Below are positions 34,392 to 43,086 of a stretch of 59,263 nt of DNA, in pieces. A program made the translations under genes and the position numbers. Location of the stretch: assembly GCF_009687885.1 (NCBI RefSeq), contig NZ_BLAF01000067.1:1-59263 (forward strand). Direction: 5' to 3'. This stretch comes from Acrocarpospora pleiomorpha (GTDB taxonomy: Bacteria > Actinomycetota > Actinomycetes > Streptosporangiales > Streptosporangiaceae). Within the stretch, counting starts at the first letter, position 1; every line of letters starts with the position of its first letter. The notes beneath the pieces were generated by a model. The model was not told the origin of the DNA and made no database searches. It worked only from the letters and a program-made list of their open reading frames with translations.

Positions 34392-35804
34392 TCACGAAGG
34401 CTGAGCACTGGGTGCGGGGGCGGCTCCGATGGTCACCGTCGCGGTGCGTTCGGAACCCGCGCGCTGGTACTTGAAGACCACCTTGTCGCCGGGGGCTTTG
34501 CTGCGGATGGTGACGATCAGCTCGCGGCTGTCGCTCACCGGCTGGCCGTCCACCTCCAGGATCACGTCCCCGGGCCGCAGCCCCGCCTTGTCGGCGGGCC
34601 CGTCCGGGGTGACGGGCTCGATCCCGCGCTCGGCCTGCGCCGCGATCCGCACTCCCTGCCCCTGGTACTGCTGGTCGATGCTGATCCCGATCCGGGACGT
34701 ACGGGCGCTGCCCGTGGTGATGAGCTCCTCCGCGATCCGGCGCACCTGGTTGACCGGGATGGCGAAGCCGAGGCCGATGCTGCCGGTCTGCTGCCCGAGC
34801 GGGGACCCGCCGTTCAGGGTGGCGATGGCCGAGTTGACCCCTATCACCTCGCCCGCCGCGTTTACTAGCGGGCCGCCCGAGTTGCCGGGGTTGATCGCCG
34901 CGTCGGTCTGGATGGCGTTGATCAGCGCCGAGTCCCTGCCGCTCTCCCCGCCCGCCTCGACCGGGCGGTTGAGCGAGCTGACGATGCCCGTGGTGACCGT
35001 GCCGGTCAGGCCGAGCGGGGAGCCGATCGCGATCACGGGATCGCCGACCACCATCGAGTCGGAGTTGCCCAGCGCCACCTCCGGCGAGCCGAACGTCTCC
35101 TCCGGCTTGACCACGGCGATGTCGGAGTTGGGGTCCCGGCCCACGATCCTGGCGGTGGTGGACCTGCGGTTGCTGAACTTGATCCGGATCTCGCCGCCGG
35201 CGGAGGCCACCGCGACCACGTGGTTGTTGGTGACGATGTAGCCACCCTTGATCAGGAAGCCGGAGCCGGTGCCCGACTCGCTGCCGCCGCGCACCTCCAG
35301 CGAGACCACGCTGGGCAGCACCCGGGAGGCCACCCCGGCGACCGACTCCGGCGGCCGTGCGGTGCTACCGGCCGGGGTCGTCGGAATCGCGTAGTTGGGG
35401 TCCAGGCCTGAGCTCGACCCGGTCAGCAGGTAGGTGCCGTAGGCCCCGGCCCCGCCCGCGAGCAGGGCGATGATCACCGCCAGCAACACCATGAGGCCGG
35501 AGCGCGGCCCCTTCCGCTCGTCCGGCCGCGCCGGCGGGGCACCGGGCGGCGGCGCCCAGGCCGGACCCATCCCGTACGCGTTGACCGGCGGCGGCGGACC
35601 CGGCGGCTGGCCGTACTGGTCGCCGAACGGGTCGGTCGGGTGCTGTGACTGGATAAAGTCGGGAGACTGAACGAAGTCAGGCCCCTGCTGCCGGTACTGC
35701 GGGCTGGGGCCGCCAGAAGGGCTGCCCCAGCCGGGGTGGGGTCCTTCCGCCGGAAGGAACTCAGGCCGGTCCGACGCGTTGAAGGAACGCGTGTCGTCGG
35801 TCAT
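34392..35804 (-). CDS. htrA: HtrA/DegP-like serine protease
   Basis: 470 residues: a ~100-residue Pro/Gln-rich cytosolic head, one membrane helix (103-127), a trypsin-like domain with His195 (NNHVVA), Asp228 (SDIAVVK) and Ser309 (GNSGGPL), and a PDZ domain (about 385-460: ADKAGLRPGDVILEVDGQ). It degrades or refolds damaged envelope proteins. It lies downstream of the anti-sigma gene, so it is probably part of the SigE envelope stress response. Confidence 0.95.
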   Translation of the reverse strand: MTDDTRSFNASDRPEFLPAEGPHPGWGSPSGGPSPQYRQQGPDFVQSPDFIQSQHPTDPFGDQYGQPPGPPPPVNAYGMGPAWAPPPGAPPARPDERKGPRSGLMVLLAVIIALLAGGAGAYGTYLLTGSSSGLDPNYAIPTTPAGSTARPPESVAGVASRVLPSVVSLEVRGGSESGTGSGFLIKGGYIVTNNHVVAVASAGGEIRIKFSNRRSTTARIVGRDPNSDIAVVKPEETFGSPEVALGNSDSMVVGDPVIAIGSPLGLTGTVTTGIVSSLNRPVEAGGESGRDSALINAIQTDAAINPGNSGGPLVNAAGEVIGVNSAIATLNGGSPLGQQTGSIGLGFAIPVNQVRRIAEELITTGSARTSRIGISIDQQYQGQGVRIAAQAERGIEPVTPDGPADKAGLRPGDVILEVDGQPVSDSRELIVTIRSKAPGDKVVFKYQRAGSERTATVTIGAAPAPSAQPS

Positions 35805-35860
35805 CGGTGTTTTTCACTCCCACGCGAAGTCAGCGGTGGCCCGGTGCCATCCTCAGCCCA

Positions 35861-35898
35861 ACGGCATACGACTGATGTAAAGCAAAATCGTATGCCGT
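35861..35898. promoter_or_regulatory. 11-bp inverted repeat upstream of htrA
   Basis: ACGGCATACGA (35861-35871) and TCGTATGCCGT (35888-35898) are perfect reverse complements, 16 bases apart, in the 136-bp gap between the anti-sigma gene and htrA. The composition is less GC-rich than the surroundings. There is no T tract on the htrA-sense strand, so an operator or an RNA hairpin affecting htrA expression seems as likely as a terminator. Confidence 0.6.
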
Positions 35899-35940
35899 CT
35901 AGTTCCCCACATTCGGCAGGGTAGCCGCCCGATCAGGACA

Positions 35941-36444
35941 TCACCGCGCAAGCGAGGGTCGCGGGCTCGGGGTGGCGGACGGCGAGCTGAGCCGGAACGG
36001 CGCCGCGGTGTTCGGCGCGGGCACCATCATCTCCGGCGGCGTCGCCGGGCGAGGCTCACCGCTGACCATGAACAGCGTGCCGAGCGCGACCGCGGCCGAG
36101 GCCACGCCCACCGCGACATAGCCGATGCGGCGACTACCGCGTCCGGGGCCGGAAGATCCGGCGGCCCGGCGGGGGCGGTTGTCGACCGGGGCAAGGCTGT
36201 AGATACCGGGCAGAGCCCGGAGATCAGGGGGGCCGGGTGGCGGCATCCTCAGCAGCGACATGGTCAGATCCGCCGGAACCGGAGGCGGATCCATCAGGCG
36301 CAGGCGGCTCTTGAGCGCGCGGAACGCCTCCACCTCCGCCCGGCAGTCGGCGCAGAAGGTCAGGTGGGCCAGGGCGCGTTCCCGGTCGTTGTGGCCGAGC
36401 TCGCCGTCGATCAGCGCGGAGACGCGCTCTCCAAGGTGCGTCAT
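35941..36444 (-). CDS. rseA: Anti-sigma factor with ZAS motif (RseA-like)
   Basis: 167 residues. The zinc-associated anti-sigma motif HLTFCADC has H27, C31 and C34 (Hx3Cx2C). A membrane helix follows at about 107-129 (YVAVGVASAAVALGTLFMV) and the end is a Pro/Ser-rich extracytoplasmic tail. It should hold SigE inactive until the signal disrupts it. It begins 46 bp after sigE in the same operon. Confidence 0.93.
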   Translation of the reverse strand: MTHLGERVSALIDGELGHNDRERALAHLTFCADCRAEVEAFRALKSRLRLMDPPPVPADLTMSLLRMPPPGPPDLRALPGIYSLAPVDNRPRRAAGSSGPGRGSRRIGYVAVGVASAAVALGTLFMVSGEPRPATPPEMMVPAPNTAAPFRLSSPSATPSPRPSLAR

Positions 36445-36490
36445 GCTCCCTCCTCGTGGTGCTGTCGGGGGCAGGCGGCGCGCGAGTCGC

Positions 36491-37120
36491 TCATCTGCCC
36501 TCCCGGGTGAACGACGAAGGGGGGAGCTGGTCGTCGCGGGGCGCCCGATGGTCCAGGGCTTCGCGCAACTGCGAGCGGGCCCGGTGGATGCGGCTGCGGA
36601 CGGTGCCGAGCTTCACCCCGAGCGTCGCGGCGATCTCCTCATACGACAGGCCTTCGATGTCACAGAGCACGACGGCGGCCCGGAAATCCGGCGGCAGCGC
36701 GTCCAGCGCGGCCTGGATGTCGGGTTCCAGATGGGCGTCGTCGTATGCCTGGGCCGGAGACGGCTCGCGGCCGCGTAACCGCTCCGCCGCGTCGTCGGCC
36801 AGACCTTCGAACCGGATGCGCTGCTTGCGGCGCGCCTGGTCCAGGAACAGGTTGGTGGTGATGCGGTGCAGCCAGCCCTCGAACGTCCCAGGCGTGTAGC
36901 TGGACAATGATCGGAACACCCGGACGAAGACCTCCTGGGTCAGGTCCTCGGCGTCGTGCACGTTCCCGGTCAGGCGGTACGCGAGCCGGTATACCCGCGC
37001 GGAGTGCGTGCGAACGACCTCCTCCCAGCTGGGAGGCGTCCAGTCGGACACCGAGGTGTCCGGCTGGCGGTCGGCGTCGTCCACCAGCAACCCTTTCTCC
37101 AAGACCGTCGCTACCCCCAT
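36491..37120 (-). CDS. sigE: ECF RNA polymerase sigma factor SigE
   Basis: 209 residues. Region 2 (YRLAYRLTGNVHDAEDLTQE, VFVRVFRSL, FEGWLHRITTNLFLDQARR) and region 4 (ALPPDFRAAVVLCDIEGLSY, EEIAATLGVKLGTVRSRIHR) are intact. It directs transcription of envelope-stress genes. The ATG has AAGGG upstream. Operon sigE-rseA-(htrA)-tatB with a divergent O-methyltransferase reproduces the M. tuberculosis Rv1220c-Rv1224 order. A matching ECF promoter lies 82-107 bp upstream. Confidence 0.96.
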   Translation of the reverse strand: MGVATVLEKGLLVDDADRQPDTSVSDWTPPSWEEVVRTHSARVYRLAYRLTGNVHDAEDLTQEVFVRVFRSLSSYTPGTFEGWLHRITTNLFLDQARRKQRIRFEGLADDAAERLRGREPSPAQAYDDAHLEPDIQAALDALPPDFRAAVVLCDIEGLSYEEIAATLGVKLGTVRSRIHRARSQLREALDHRAPRDDQLPPSSFTREGR

Positions 37121-37201
37121 TGTGCCCTTCTGTTCTCAATGCCGCGCCCGCTGCGCGGCTGCTGCTTGATGCCGCGAGAATAAAGACCGTTCAAAGCGTG
37201 C

Positions 37202-37227
37202 AACGTCCTCGTTGTGGCGTGAGTTCC
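37202..37227 (-). promoter_or_regulatory. Candidate ECF-type (SigE) promoter upstream of sigE
   Basis: Read on the minus strand: GGAAC (37227-37223), 17 bases, CGTT (37205-37202). This matches the -35 GGAAC and -10 CGTT boxes known for many ECF sigma factors and the usual 16-18 base spacing. It would start transcription about 75 bases before the sigE ATG and implies autoregulation. Confidence 0.65.
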
Positions 37228-37260
37228 CGTTCGGGGCTTACTCCCCTACGCTTCAGAACC

Positions 37261-37887
37261 ATGAATACGGCGAGCCTGGCTCATGCGGAGGATTTCGTCC
37301 CCGAGGACGAGGTGCTGCGGGCCGCGCGGCAGCGGGGCACGGAGGTGGGCGCGCCACCCATCCTTCCTGGTGGTGGGGCCGCGCTGAGCTTCCTCGCGAC
37401 CGCGATCAACGCCAGAGCGGTGGTGGAGATCGGGACCGGGTGCGGGGTGTCCGGGCTCTGGCTGCTGCGCGGCATGCGGGCGGACGGCACCCTGACGAGC
37501 GTGGACGCGGAACCGGAGCACCAGCGGCTGGCCCGCCAGACCTTCGCCGAGGGCGGTTTCTCCGGGAGCCGGATCCGGCTGATCGTCGGCCGCGCCCTGG
37601 ACGTCCTGCCCCGCCTCGCCGACGGCGGGTACGACCTGGTCTTCTGCGACGCCGCCAAGCAGGAGTACGGCGACTACCTGGCCGAAGCCATCCGGCTGCT
37701 GCGGGTGGGCGGCATCGTCGCCTTCGACAACGCCCTCTGGAACGACCGGGTGGCCGACCCCACCCAGCGCGACCCGGACACCGTCGCCGTCCGCGAACTG
37801 GGCAAGCTGGTCCGCTCCGACGAGCGCCTACGCCCCCTGATGTTCCCACTAGGCGACGGCCTGCTCGCCGCCATAAAGCTCAGCTGA
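37261..37887 (+). CDS. O-methyltransferase
   Basis: 208 residues of the SAM-dependent O-methyltransferase (COMT/caffeoyl-CoA) group: VVEIGTGCGVSGLWLLRGM (SAM loop), LTSVDAEPEHQRLAR, LVFCDAAKQEYGDYL (metal Asp) and VAFDNALWNDRV. Substrate unknown. Its divergent position from sigE is conserved in mycobacteria (Rv1220c). The end overlaps pepA by 8 bp. Confidence 0.93.
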   Translation: MNTASLAHAEDFVPEDEVLRAARQRGTEVGAPPILPGGGAALSFLATAINARAVVEIGTGCGVSGLWLLRGMRADGTLTSVDAEPEHQRLARQTFAEGGFSGSRIRLIVGRALDVLPRLADGGYDLVFCDAAKQEYGDYLAEAIRLLRVGGIVAFDNALWNDRVADPTQRDPDTVAVRELGKLVRSDERLRPLMFPLGDGLLAAIKLS

Positions 37888-39256
37888 GCCAGTCGAGAAG
37901 CATCCGCACCCCGAACCCGGTCGCGCCCTTCTCGGCCCTGGCCGGTCCGGCGATGTCCAGGTGCGCCCACGGCCGCTTGCCGGTGAACTCGCGCAGGAAC
38001 AGCGCCGCCGCCACCGAACCGGCCGCGCCGGTCATGCGCTTGTCCACGTTGGCCAGGTCGGCCACGTCGGAGTCCAGGTCGCCGACGTAGTCGTCGATGA
38101 GCGGCATGCGCCACAGCCGGTCGCCGGTCCGCTCGCTCGCGGCCAGCAGCTGGGCGGCCAGGGTCTCGTCGGTGGCGTACAGCGCGGCGATGCCGGGGCC
38201 GAGGGCGATCTTGGCGGCGCCGGTCAGGGTGGCGATGTCCACCAGCGCGTCCGGGTCGAGTTCTGCGTCGGCGTAGGCGAGCGCGTCGGCCATCACCAGG
38301 CGGCCCTCCGCGTCGGTGTTGAGGACCTCCACGGTGCGCCCGCCGTACTGGACGATGACGTCGCTGGGGCGCTGGGCCGAGCCGGAGAAGGCGTTCTCGG
38401 CGCAGGCGATCAGGCCGGTGACCTTGACCCGCGCGTTGAACTCGGCGAGGGCGCCCATGGCGGCGATGATGGCCGCGCCGCCCGCCATGTCGGTCTTCAT
38501 GGTCTTCATGCCCTCGGAGGTCTTGATCGACAGGCCGCCGCTGTCGAAGGTGATGCCCTTGCCGACCAGCACCACGTGGCGGTCGTACGAGGCGGGCTCG
38601 TAGGACATCTCGACCAGGCAGGGCGGGTTGACCGAACCCTGGCCGACCGCGCGGATGCCGCCGAAGTGGGTGAGCTCGGTGTCGACCCGGACGCCGAGGC
38701 CCGCGCTCGCGCCGATCTCCACGGCCTGGGCGGCCAGCCAGCCGGGGGTCTTGATCGAGGCCGGGGTGTTGACCAGGTCCCTGGCCACGCTGGTGGCGCG
38801 GGCGATCGCCTCGCCGCGGCGGACGGCGGCGGCGTCCCCGCCGACGAACACGATCTCCGCTACCGATTTGGTCTTGATCTCGCCGATGGTGAACGTGTAG
38901 GCGGCCAGCAGCGCGGCCTCCACCAGGGGCGCCGCGTCGCCGTCCGGGGGGAGCAGCACGGTCAGGCTCGGGCGGCCCTTGGCCCGGCCGGTCAGCGCGG
39001 CTCCGGCCTTGCGCAGGTCCTTGGGGGAGCTGTCGCCGACGCCGTACAGGAGGATGCGCCTGACCCCGTCGCCCTGGGCGACGGGGATCTCCAGCACCTC
39101 GCCCGCGTCGCCTTTGACCTGGTAGTGGGCCAGCAGGGCGGGGAGCGGGATGGGGAGCTCGACCGCGGCGTCAAGGCCGGCGCCGAACGGGACGGCCAGG
39201 AATTCGGCGTCGGACGCGGCGTGGGGCGCGACGGTCAGGCGAGTGTGAATGGGCAC
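37880..39256 (-). CDS. pepA: Leucyl aminopeptidase (M17)
   Basis: 458 residues. M17 active-site signatures: VGKGITFDSGGLSIK, MKTDMAGGAA and NTDAEGRLVMADALAY (family NTDAEGRL). It removes N-terminal residues from peptides using two metal ions. The GTG at 39256 (MPIHTRLTV) has GAGGAG upstream; in-frame codons further upstream lack support. Confidence 0.95.
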   Translation of the reverse strand: MPIHTRLTVAPHAASDAEFLAVPFGAGLDAAVELPIPLPALLAHYQVKGDAGEVLEIPVAQGDGVRRILLYGVGDSSPKDLRKAGAALTGRAKGRPSLTVLLPPDGDAAPLVEAALLAAYTFTIGEIKTKSVAEIVFVGGDAAAVRRGEAIARATSVARDLVNTPASIKTPGWLAAQAVEIGASAGLGVRVDTELTHFGGIRAVGQGSVNPPCLVEMSYEPASYDRHVVLVGKGITFDSGGLSIKTSEGMKTMKTDMAGGAAIIAAMGALAEFNARVKVTGLIACAENAFSGSAQRPSDVIVQYGGRTVEVLNTDAEGRLVMADALAYADAELDPDALVDIATLTGAAKIALGPGIAALYATDETLAAQLLAASERTGDRLWRMPLIDDYVGDLDSDVADLANVDKRMTGAAGSVAAALFLREFTGKRPWAHLDIAGPARAEKGATGFGVRMLLDWLS

Positions 39257-39343
39257 GATCACTCCTCGATGGGGAGAAACAAGAGCGGCCCCGGCGCGGG
39301 ATAGCACCCGCTGCCAGGGCCGATATCAAGTGAAAGGCGGCGG

Positions 39344-39511
39344 TCAGCCGACCACGTTCTTCAATGCGTCACCGAGGGCGCTGGCCTCGTCCGCGGACAG
39401 TTCGACGACGAGCCGCCCACCACCCTCCAGCGGGACCCGCATGACGATGCCCCGGCCTTCCTTGGTGACCTCCAGCGGACCGTCACCAGTCCGCGGCTTC
39501 ATCGCCGCCAT
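39344..39511 (-). CDS. DUF3117 family protein
   Basis: 55 residues: MAAMKPRTGDGPLEVTKEGR then GIVMRVPLEGGGRLVVELS. Nearly invariant small actinobacterial protein, function unknown. The ATG at 39511 has AAGGGA upstream and gives the family length; the longer frame is not conserved. Confidence 0.94.
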   Translation of the reverse strand: MAAMKPRTGDGPLEVTKEGRGIVMRVPLEGGGRLVVELSADEASALGDALKNVVG

Positions 39512-39664
39512 GCGTGTATCCCTTCCCGCGTTGTCGACCGCCCCCGAGGAGGCGGTCGGCGCATTCACGTCTTCTGTGATGTCCTATTATCCCGCCTCCG
39601 AGCTCAATAGGGTAATGCCCTGGGCTCTTTTGTGGATCAAAGCGTGCCCAGCCTATGGCCGTGA

Positions 39665-39727
39665 GGGTGCGCCGGTGTCTGGACTGAGGAGCGGAGCGAC
39701 GAGGGAAGACACCGGGGTTGAGCACCC
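39665..39727. repeat. Long inverted repeat before the PaaX gene
   Basis: CCGGTGTCT (39672-39680) pairs with AGACACCGG (39707-39715), and outside it GGGTGC (39665-39670) pairs with GCACCC (39722-39727). A separate palindrome GCGATGC-GCA-GCATCGC follows at 39734-39750. The 283-bp gap 39512-39794 has no gene. The structure may be a repeat-element relic, or a regulatory site of the PaaX-like repressor. Confidence 0.55.
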
Positions 39728-39794
39728 GAACCCGCGATGCGCAGCATCGCAATCAGCATTGTCGGAGACAGATCCTGACCCCACACTGGGTGGG

Positions 39795-40562
39795 GTGAAC
39801 GCCCGAGCCGCGCTTTTCGATCTCTACGGGGACCACCTGCGCACGCGGGGCGGGCGCGCCTCGGTGGCGGCCCTGGTCCGGCTGCTCGCGCCGCTTGAGG
39901 TCGCAGCTCCCGCCGTGCGCACCGCCATCTCTCGCATGGTGCGACAGGGCTGGCTGGACCCGGTACGGCTGCCGCAGGGCCCCGGCTACGGGCTCACCCC
40001 CAAGTGCGCCAGACGGCTCGACCAGACCGCCGCGCGGATCTACCGGGGCGCCACGGTCACCTGGCCGGGCCGCTGGCACCTGCTCGTGCTGGAGCCGATC
40101 CGGGACCGGCCACGCCGCGAGCGGCTCAGAGCCGATCTCTCGTTCCTGGGCTACGCCCCCCTCTCGGAAACGACCTGGATCGGTCCTAGACCATCGCCCG
40201 AACTCGACGCACTGGGGGTAACGGCCGACCGATTCGAGGCCGTGCTGGACGGGGATCCGCGCGATCTGGTGGCCAGGGCGTGGGATCTGGAGGGCATCGG
40301 GCGGGCGTACGAGGAGTGGCTGGCCGGGGCGATGACCTTGGTCGCCTCGCTGCCGGACGACGCCCCCGACGACCGGGTGTTCGCGACCCGCAGCCGGCTC
40401 GTGCACACCTGGCGGAACTTCCTGTTCCGCGACCCGGGGCTGCCGCCCGCGCTGCTGCCGCCGGGGTGGCCGGGCGAGAAGGCACGGACCTACTTCGAGC
40501 AGGAGGCCGCCAGGCTGCATCCTCGGGCCGCCGCGTTCGTGGACCGCAACCTCGGTCACTGA
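39795..40562 (+). CDS. PaaX family transcriptional regulator
   Basis: 255 residues. N-terminal winged helix typical of PaaX (ARAALFDLYGDHLRTRGG, AAPAVRTAISRMVRQGWLDP), then the central and C-terminal PaaX domains (GRWHLLVLEPIRDRPR, HTWRNFLFRDPGLPPALLP). PaaX binds phenylacetyl-CoA to control phenylacetate degradation; no paa genes are here, so the target is unknown. The GTG has GGGTGGG just upstream. Tail overlaps tag by 7 bp. Confidence 0.9.
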   Translation: MNARAALFDLYGDHLRTRGGRASVAALVRLLAPLEVAAPAVRTAISRMVRQGWLDPVRLPQGPGYGLTPKCARRLDQTAARIYRGATVTWPGRWHLLVLEPIRDRPRRERLRADLSFLGYAPLSETTWIGPRPSPELDALGVTADRFEAVLDGDPRDLVARAWDLEGIGRAYEEWLAGAMTLVASLPDDAPDDRVFATRSRLVHTWRNFLFRDPGLPPALLPPGWPGEKARTYFEQEAARLHPRAAAFVDRNLGH

Positions 40563-41104
40563 CCGGGTCGCCTCGCGACGCAGTCGGCGATGTGGTCGTT
40601 GACCAGGCCGATGGCCTGCATCAGCGCGTACGCGGTGGTGGGCCCGACAAAGCGGAAACCGTGCTTCTTGAGATCCTTGGCGAGGGCGGTGGAGCCGGGG
40701 GTGGTGGCCGGGACGTCGGCCATGGTCTGCGGGACCGGCGCGTCCGGGTCGGCATATTTCCAGACCAGGGCGGAAATGCCGTCGGGCAGCTCCTGGGCGG
40801 CGCGGGCGTTGGCCACCGCGGCTTCGATCTTGGCGCGGTTGCGGACGATGCCGGGGTCGGCCATCAGGCGGGCCACGTCGCCCTCCCCGTACGCGGCGAC
40901 CTTCGCGATCGAGAACCCGTCGAAGGCCGCCCGGAAGTTCTCCCGCTTGCGCAGGATCGTGATCCAGGCCAGGCCCGACTGGAACGCCTCCAGCGTGACC
41001 CGCTCGTAGACGCCGTCGTCATCGCGGACCGGGCGCCCCCACTCCTCGTCGTGATAGGCCAGGTAGAGCGGATCGGAGGTAGCCCAGGCGCACCTGACTA
41101 CCAC
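40556..41104 (-). CDS. tag: DNA-3-methyladenine glycosylase I
   Basis: 182 residues. RCAWATSDPLYLAYHDEEWG at the N-terminus and NDHIADC near the end supply the zinc Cys/His ligands of TagA, and LEAFQSGLAWITILRKRENF contains the family recognition helix. It excises 3-methyladenine from DNA. The GTG start overlaps the stop of the upstream DivIVA-like gene. Confidence 0.95.
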   Translation of the reverse strand: MVVRCAWATSDPLYLAYHDEEWGRPVRDDDGVYERVTLEAFQSGLAWITILRKRENFRAAFDGFSIAKVAAYGEGDVARLMADPGIVRNRAKIEAAVANARAAQELPDGISALVWKYADPDAPVPQTMADVPATTPGSTALAKDLKKHGFRFVGPTTAYALMQAIGLVNDHIADCVARRPGQ

Positions 41105-41538
41105 GCCTCCTCCACATCGCCCGAGTCGACCACGTCGACCCGGTCCTTCTCCCAGCCGCCCGCGCCGTTGGGCACATCCGGCTGGTGCTCGGTCCTGGGC
41201 GGCTCGGCCGGGCGCGCGAACGCCTCCTGCCGGGCCTGCAACCGCCCGGCCAGCAGCTCGGCCACCCGCTGCTCCAGCACGGCGATCCGGGTGTCCCGCT
41301 CGCTCAGCGCGGTGGCGGCCCGGTGCAGGGTCTCGTCCACGGTCTGGGTGTGGTAGCCGACCAGGCCGATGGGCAGGTGCAGGGACGCGAAGTCGACCGC
41401 GTTCAGCTGCCCCGCATCCGGCAGCTCCAGCGGCGGCACGTCGGGGAGGAACTCGGCCATCTCACCGCCACGGCCCAGCGAGACCAGCACCACGCATCCC
41501 AGCACGGCGAGAGCGGCGACCACGAGTACGACCAGCAC
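41098..41538 (-). CDS. Membrane protein with DivIVA-like motif
   Basis: 146 residues: an N-terminal membrane helix (VLVVLVVAALAVLGCVVLV), a Pro/Leu/Asp linker, then a DivIVA-like entry (LPIGLVGYHTQTVDETL) and a coiled coil (SERDTRIAVLEQRVAELLAG). Genes of this kind sit next to tagA in mycobacteria (Rv1209). May localise at curved membrane or septa. Start uncertain: TTG at 41556 would add six residues. Confidence 0.75.
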   Translation of the reverse strand: MLVVLVVAALAVLGCVVLVSLGRGGEMAEFLPDVPPLELPDAGQLNAVDFASLHLPIGLVGYHTQTVDETLHRAATALSERDTRIAVLEQRVAELLAGRLQARQEAFARPAEPPRTEHQPDVPNGAGGWEKDRVDVVDSGDVEEAW

Positions 41539-41579
41539 ATACGAATCGTGCCACAACTCCCAGGGGGCGCATGCCGTCC

Positions 41580-42146
41580 TCAGCCGGGATCGATGGCCGG
41601 AATGATGTGGGGTCGTTTGTCCAGAAGGTCGAACGCCTCGGCCGTGGAGGTGGCCCAGGAGATCGCGTCGAAGACGTCCGGGCGGGTGAAACCCTGGTCG
41701 TACATGCCGTCGAGCAGGGCTCTGAGTGGGTCGTACAGGCCCCAGGGGTCGAGGATCACCAGTGGCTTGGTGTGCAGGCCCAGCACCCGGGCGGTCCAGA
41801 TCTCGAACAGCTCCTCCAGGGTGCCGATGCCGCCGGGCAGCACCAGGAAGGCGTCGGAGCGGGCGTCCATGATGCCCTTGCGCTCGCGCATGTCCGAGGT
41901 GATCACGAGCTCGGCCGAGTCGGTGTCGGCGATCTCGATGTCCACCAGCACCCGCGGGATCACCCCGATGGTGGCGGCTCCGCCCGCTCGCGCGGCGCGG
42001 GCCACCTCCCCCATGCAGGACACGATGGCGCCGCCGCTGACCAGCGTGTGACCGCGCCGGGCCAGCTCGCCGCCGACCTCCCGGGCCAGCGCGAAGAACT
42101 TGGGGTCGATCCGCTGGCTGGAGGAGCAGAACACACAGACATGCAT
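41580..42146 (-). CDS. LOG family protein (TIGR00730), copy 1
   Basis: 188 residues, Rossmann fold. VCVFCSSSQRIDP at the N-terminus and PGGIGTLEELFE match the cytokinin-riboside phosphoribohydrolase (LOG) family that hydrolyses nucleoside 5'-monophosphates. The usual GGGxxGLMG loop reads SGGAIVSCMGE, a departure. AAGGGGGG lies before the ATG. Followed upstream by a second LOG gene. Confidence 0.88.
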   Translation of the reverse strand: MHVCVFCSSSQRIDPKFFALAREVGGELARRGHTLVSGGAIVSCMGEVARAARAGGAATIGVIPRVLVDIEIADTDSAELVITSDMRERKGIMDARSDAFLVLPGGIGTLEELFEIWTARVLGLHTKPLVILDPWGLYDPLRALLDGMYDQGFTRPDVFDAISWATSTAEAFDLLDKRPHIIPAIDPG

Positions 42147-42181
42147 TTAGCCCCCCTTATCTGATGTATAGGGCATGGTGC

Positions 42182-42976
42182 CTATTGGGCGTCTGACACG
42201 GTTTGTTCGGCGGCTACCCGCTCGCGGGCGTCGGTCTCGCTGCGGGTGCGGTCGGCCTCCACGATGATGTGGATGGCCTCCTCGACATCGTCCACGCACC
42301 GGATCAGGTCGACGTCCGGCGGCGAGATCTTGCCGTCGGCCAGCAGCGTGCCCTTGATCCAGTCGATCATCGGCCCCCAGAAGCGGGTGCCCATCAGGAC
42401 CACGGGGAAGGAGGTGACCTTGCGGGTCTGCACCAGGGTGAGCGCCTCGAACAGCTCGTCCAGGGTGCCGAAGCCGCCCGGCAGGGTGATGAAGCCGGAG
42501 GAGTACTTCACGAACATGGTCTTGCGGACGAAGAAGTAGCGGAACTCGACGCCGAGATCCACGAACTCGTTCATGCGCTGCTCGTGCGGGAGCTCGATGC
42601 CGAGGCCGACCGAGACGCCGCCCGCTTCCAGTGCTCCCCGGTTGGCGGCCTCCATGCAGCCGGGGCCGCCGCCGGTGATGACCGCGTAGCCCTCCTCGGC
42701 GAGCGCGCGGCCAAGCTGGACGCCCATCTCGTACTCGGGCGCGTCCGGTTTGGTACGGGCCGAGCCGAAGACGGTCACCGCGGGGGGCAGTTCGGCGAGG
42801 GCCCCGAAGCCCTCCACGAACTCGGCCTGGATGCGGAGCACCCGCCACGGGTCCATGTGCACCCAGTCGGCGGGGCCGCGGCGGTCGAGAAGGCGCTGGT
42901 CGTGGGTGGACTGGGACACCATGCTGCCGCGCAGGAGGGCCGGTCCCTGGCGTCGTTCAGGGCGGATCGTGTTCAT
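42182..42976 (-). CDS. LOG family protein (TIGR00730), copy 2
   Basis: 264 residues. AVTVFGSARTKPD, GGGPGCMEAANRGA and PGGFGTLDELFEAL are the canonical LOG motifs. It has an ~80-residue N-terminal extension (MNTIRPERRQGPALLRGSMV), common in the actinobacterial Rv1205-like form. The ATG at 42976 has GGTGGG upstream. It is 35 bp from copy 1, same strand, so probably co-transcribed. Confidence 0.9.
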   Translation of the reverse strand: MNTIRPERRQGPALLRGSMVSQSTHDQRLLDRRGPADWVHMDPWRVLRIQAEFVEGFGALAELPPAVTVFGSARTKPDAPEYEMGVQLGRALAEEGYAVITGGGPGCMEAANRGALEAGGVSVGLGIELPHEQRMNEFVDLGVEFRYFFVRKTMFVKYSSGFITLPGGFGTLDELFEALTLVQTRKVTSFPVVLMGTRFWGPMIDWIKGTLLADGKISPPDVDLIRCVDDVEEAIHIIVEADRTRSETDARERVAAEQTVSDAQ

Positions 42977-43086
42977 GCCGACCCACCGTACCCGCGGCTC
43001 GGAAAGAATCTTGAAATTCTTCGGAAACGAGCGGAACCGGTTTTCGCGGAGGCCGCGTCTAAGAGTCGAGGGTGCTGCTCGGGACT

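Noticed and set aside
36907..37260. 118-codon upstream extension of the O-methyltransferase
   Set aside because: It runs antisense through sigE and its promoter; the ATG at 37261 gives the family N-terminus.
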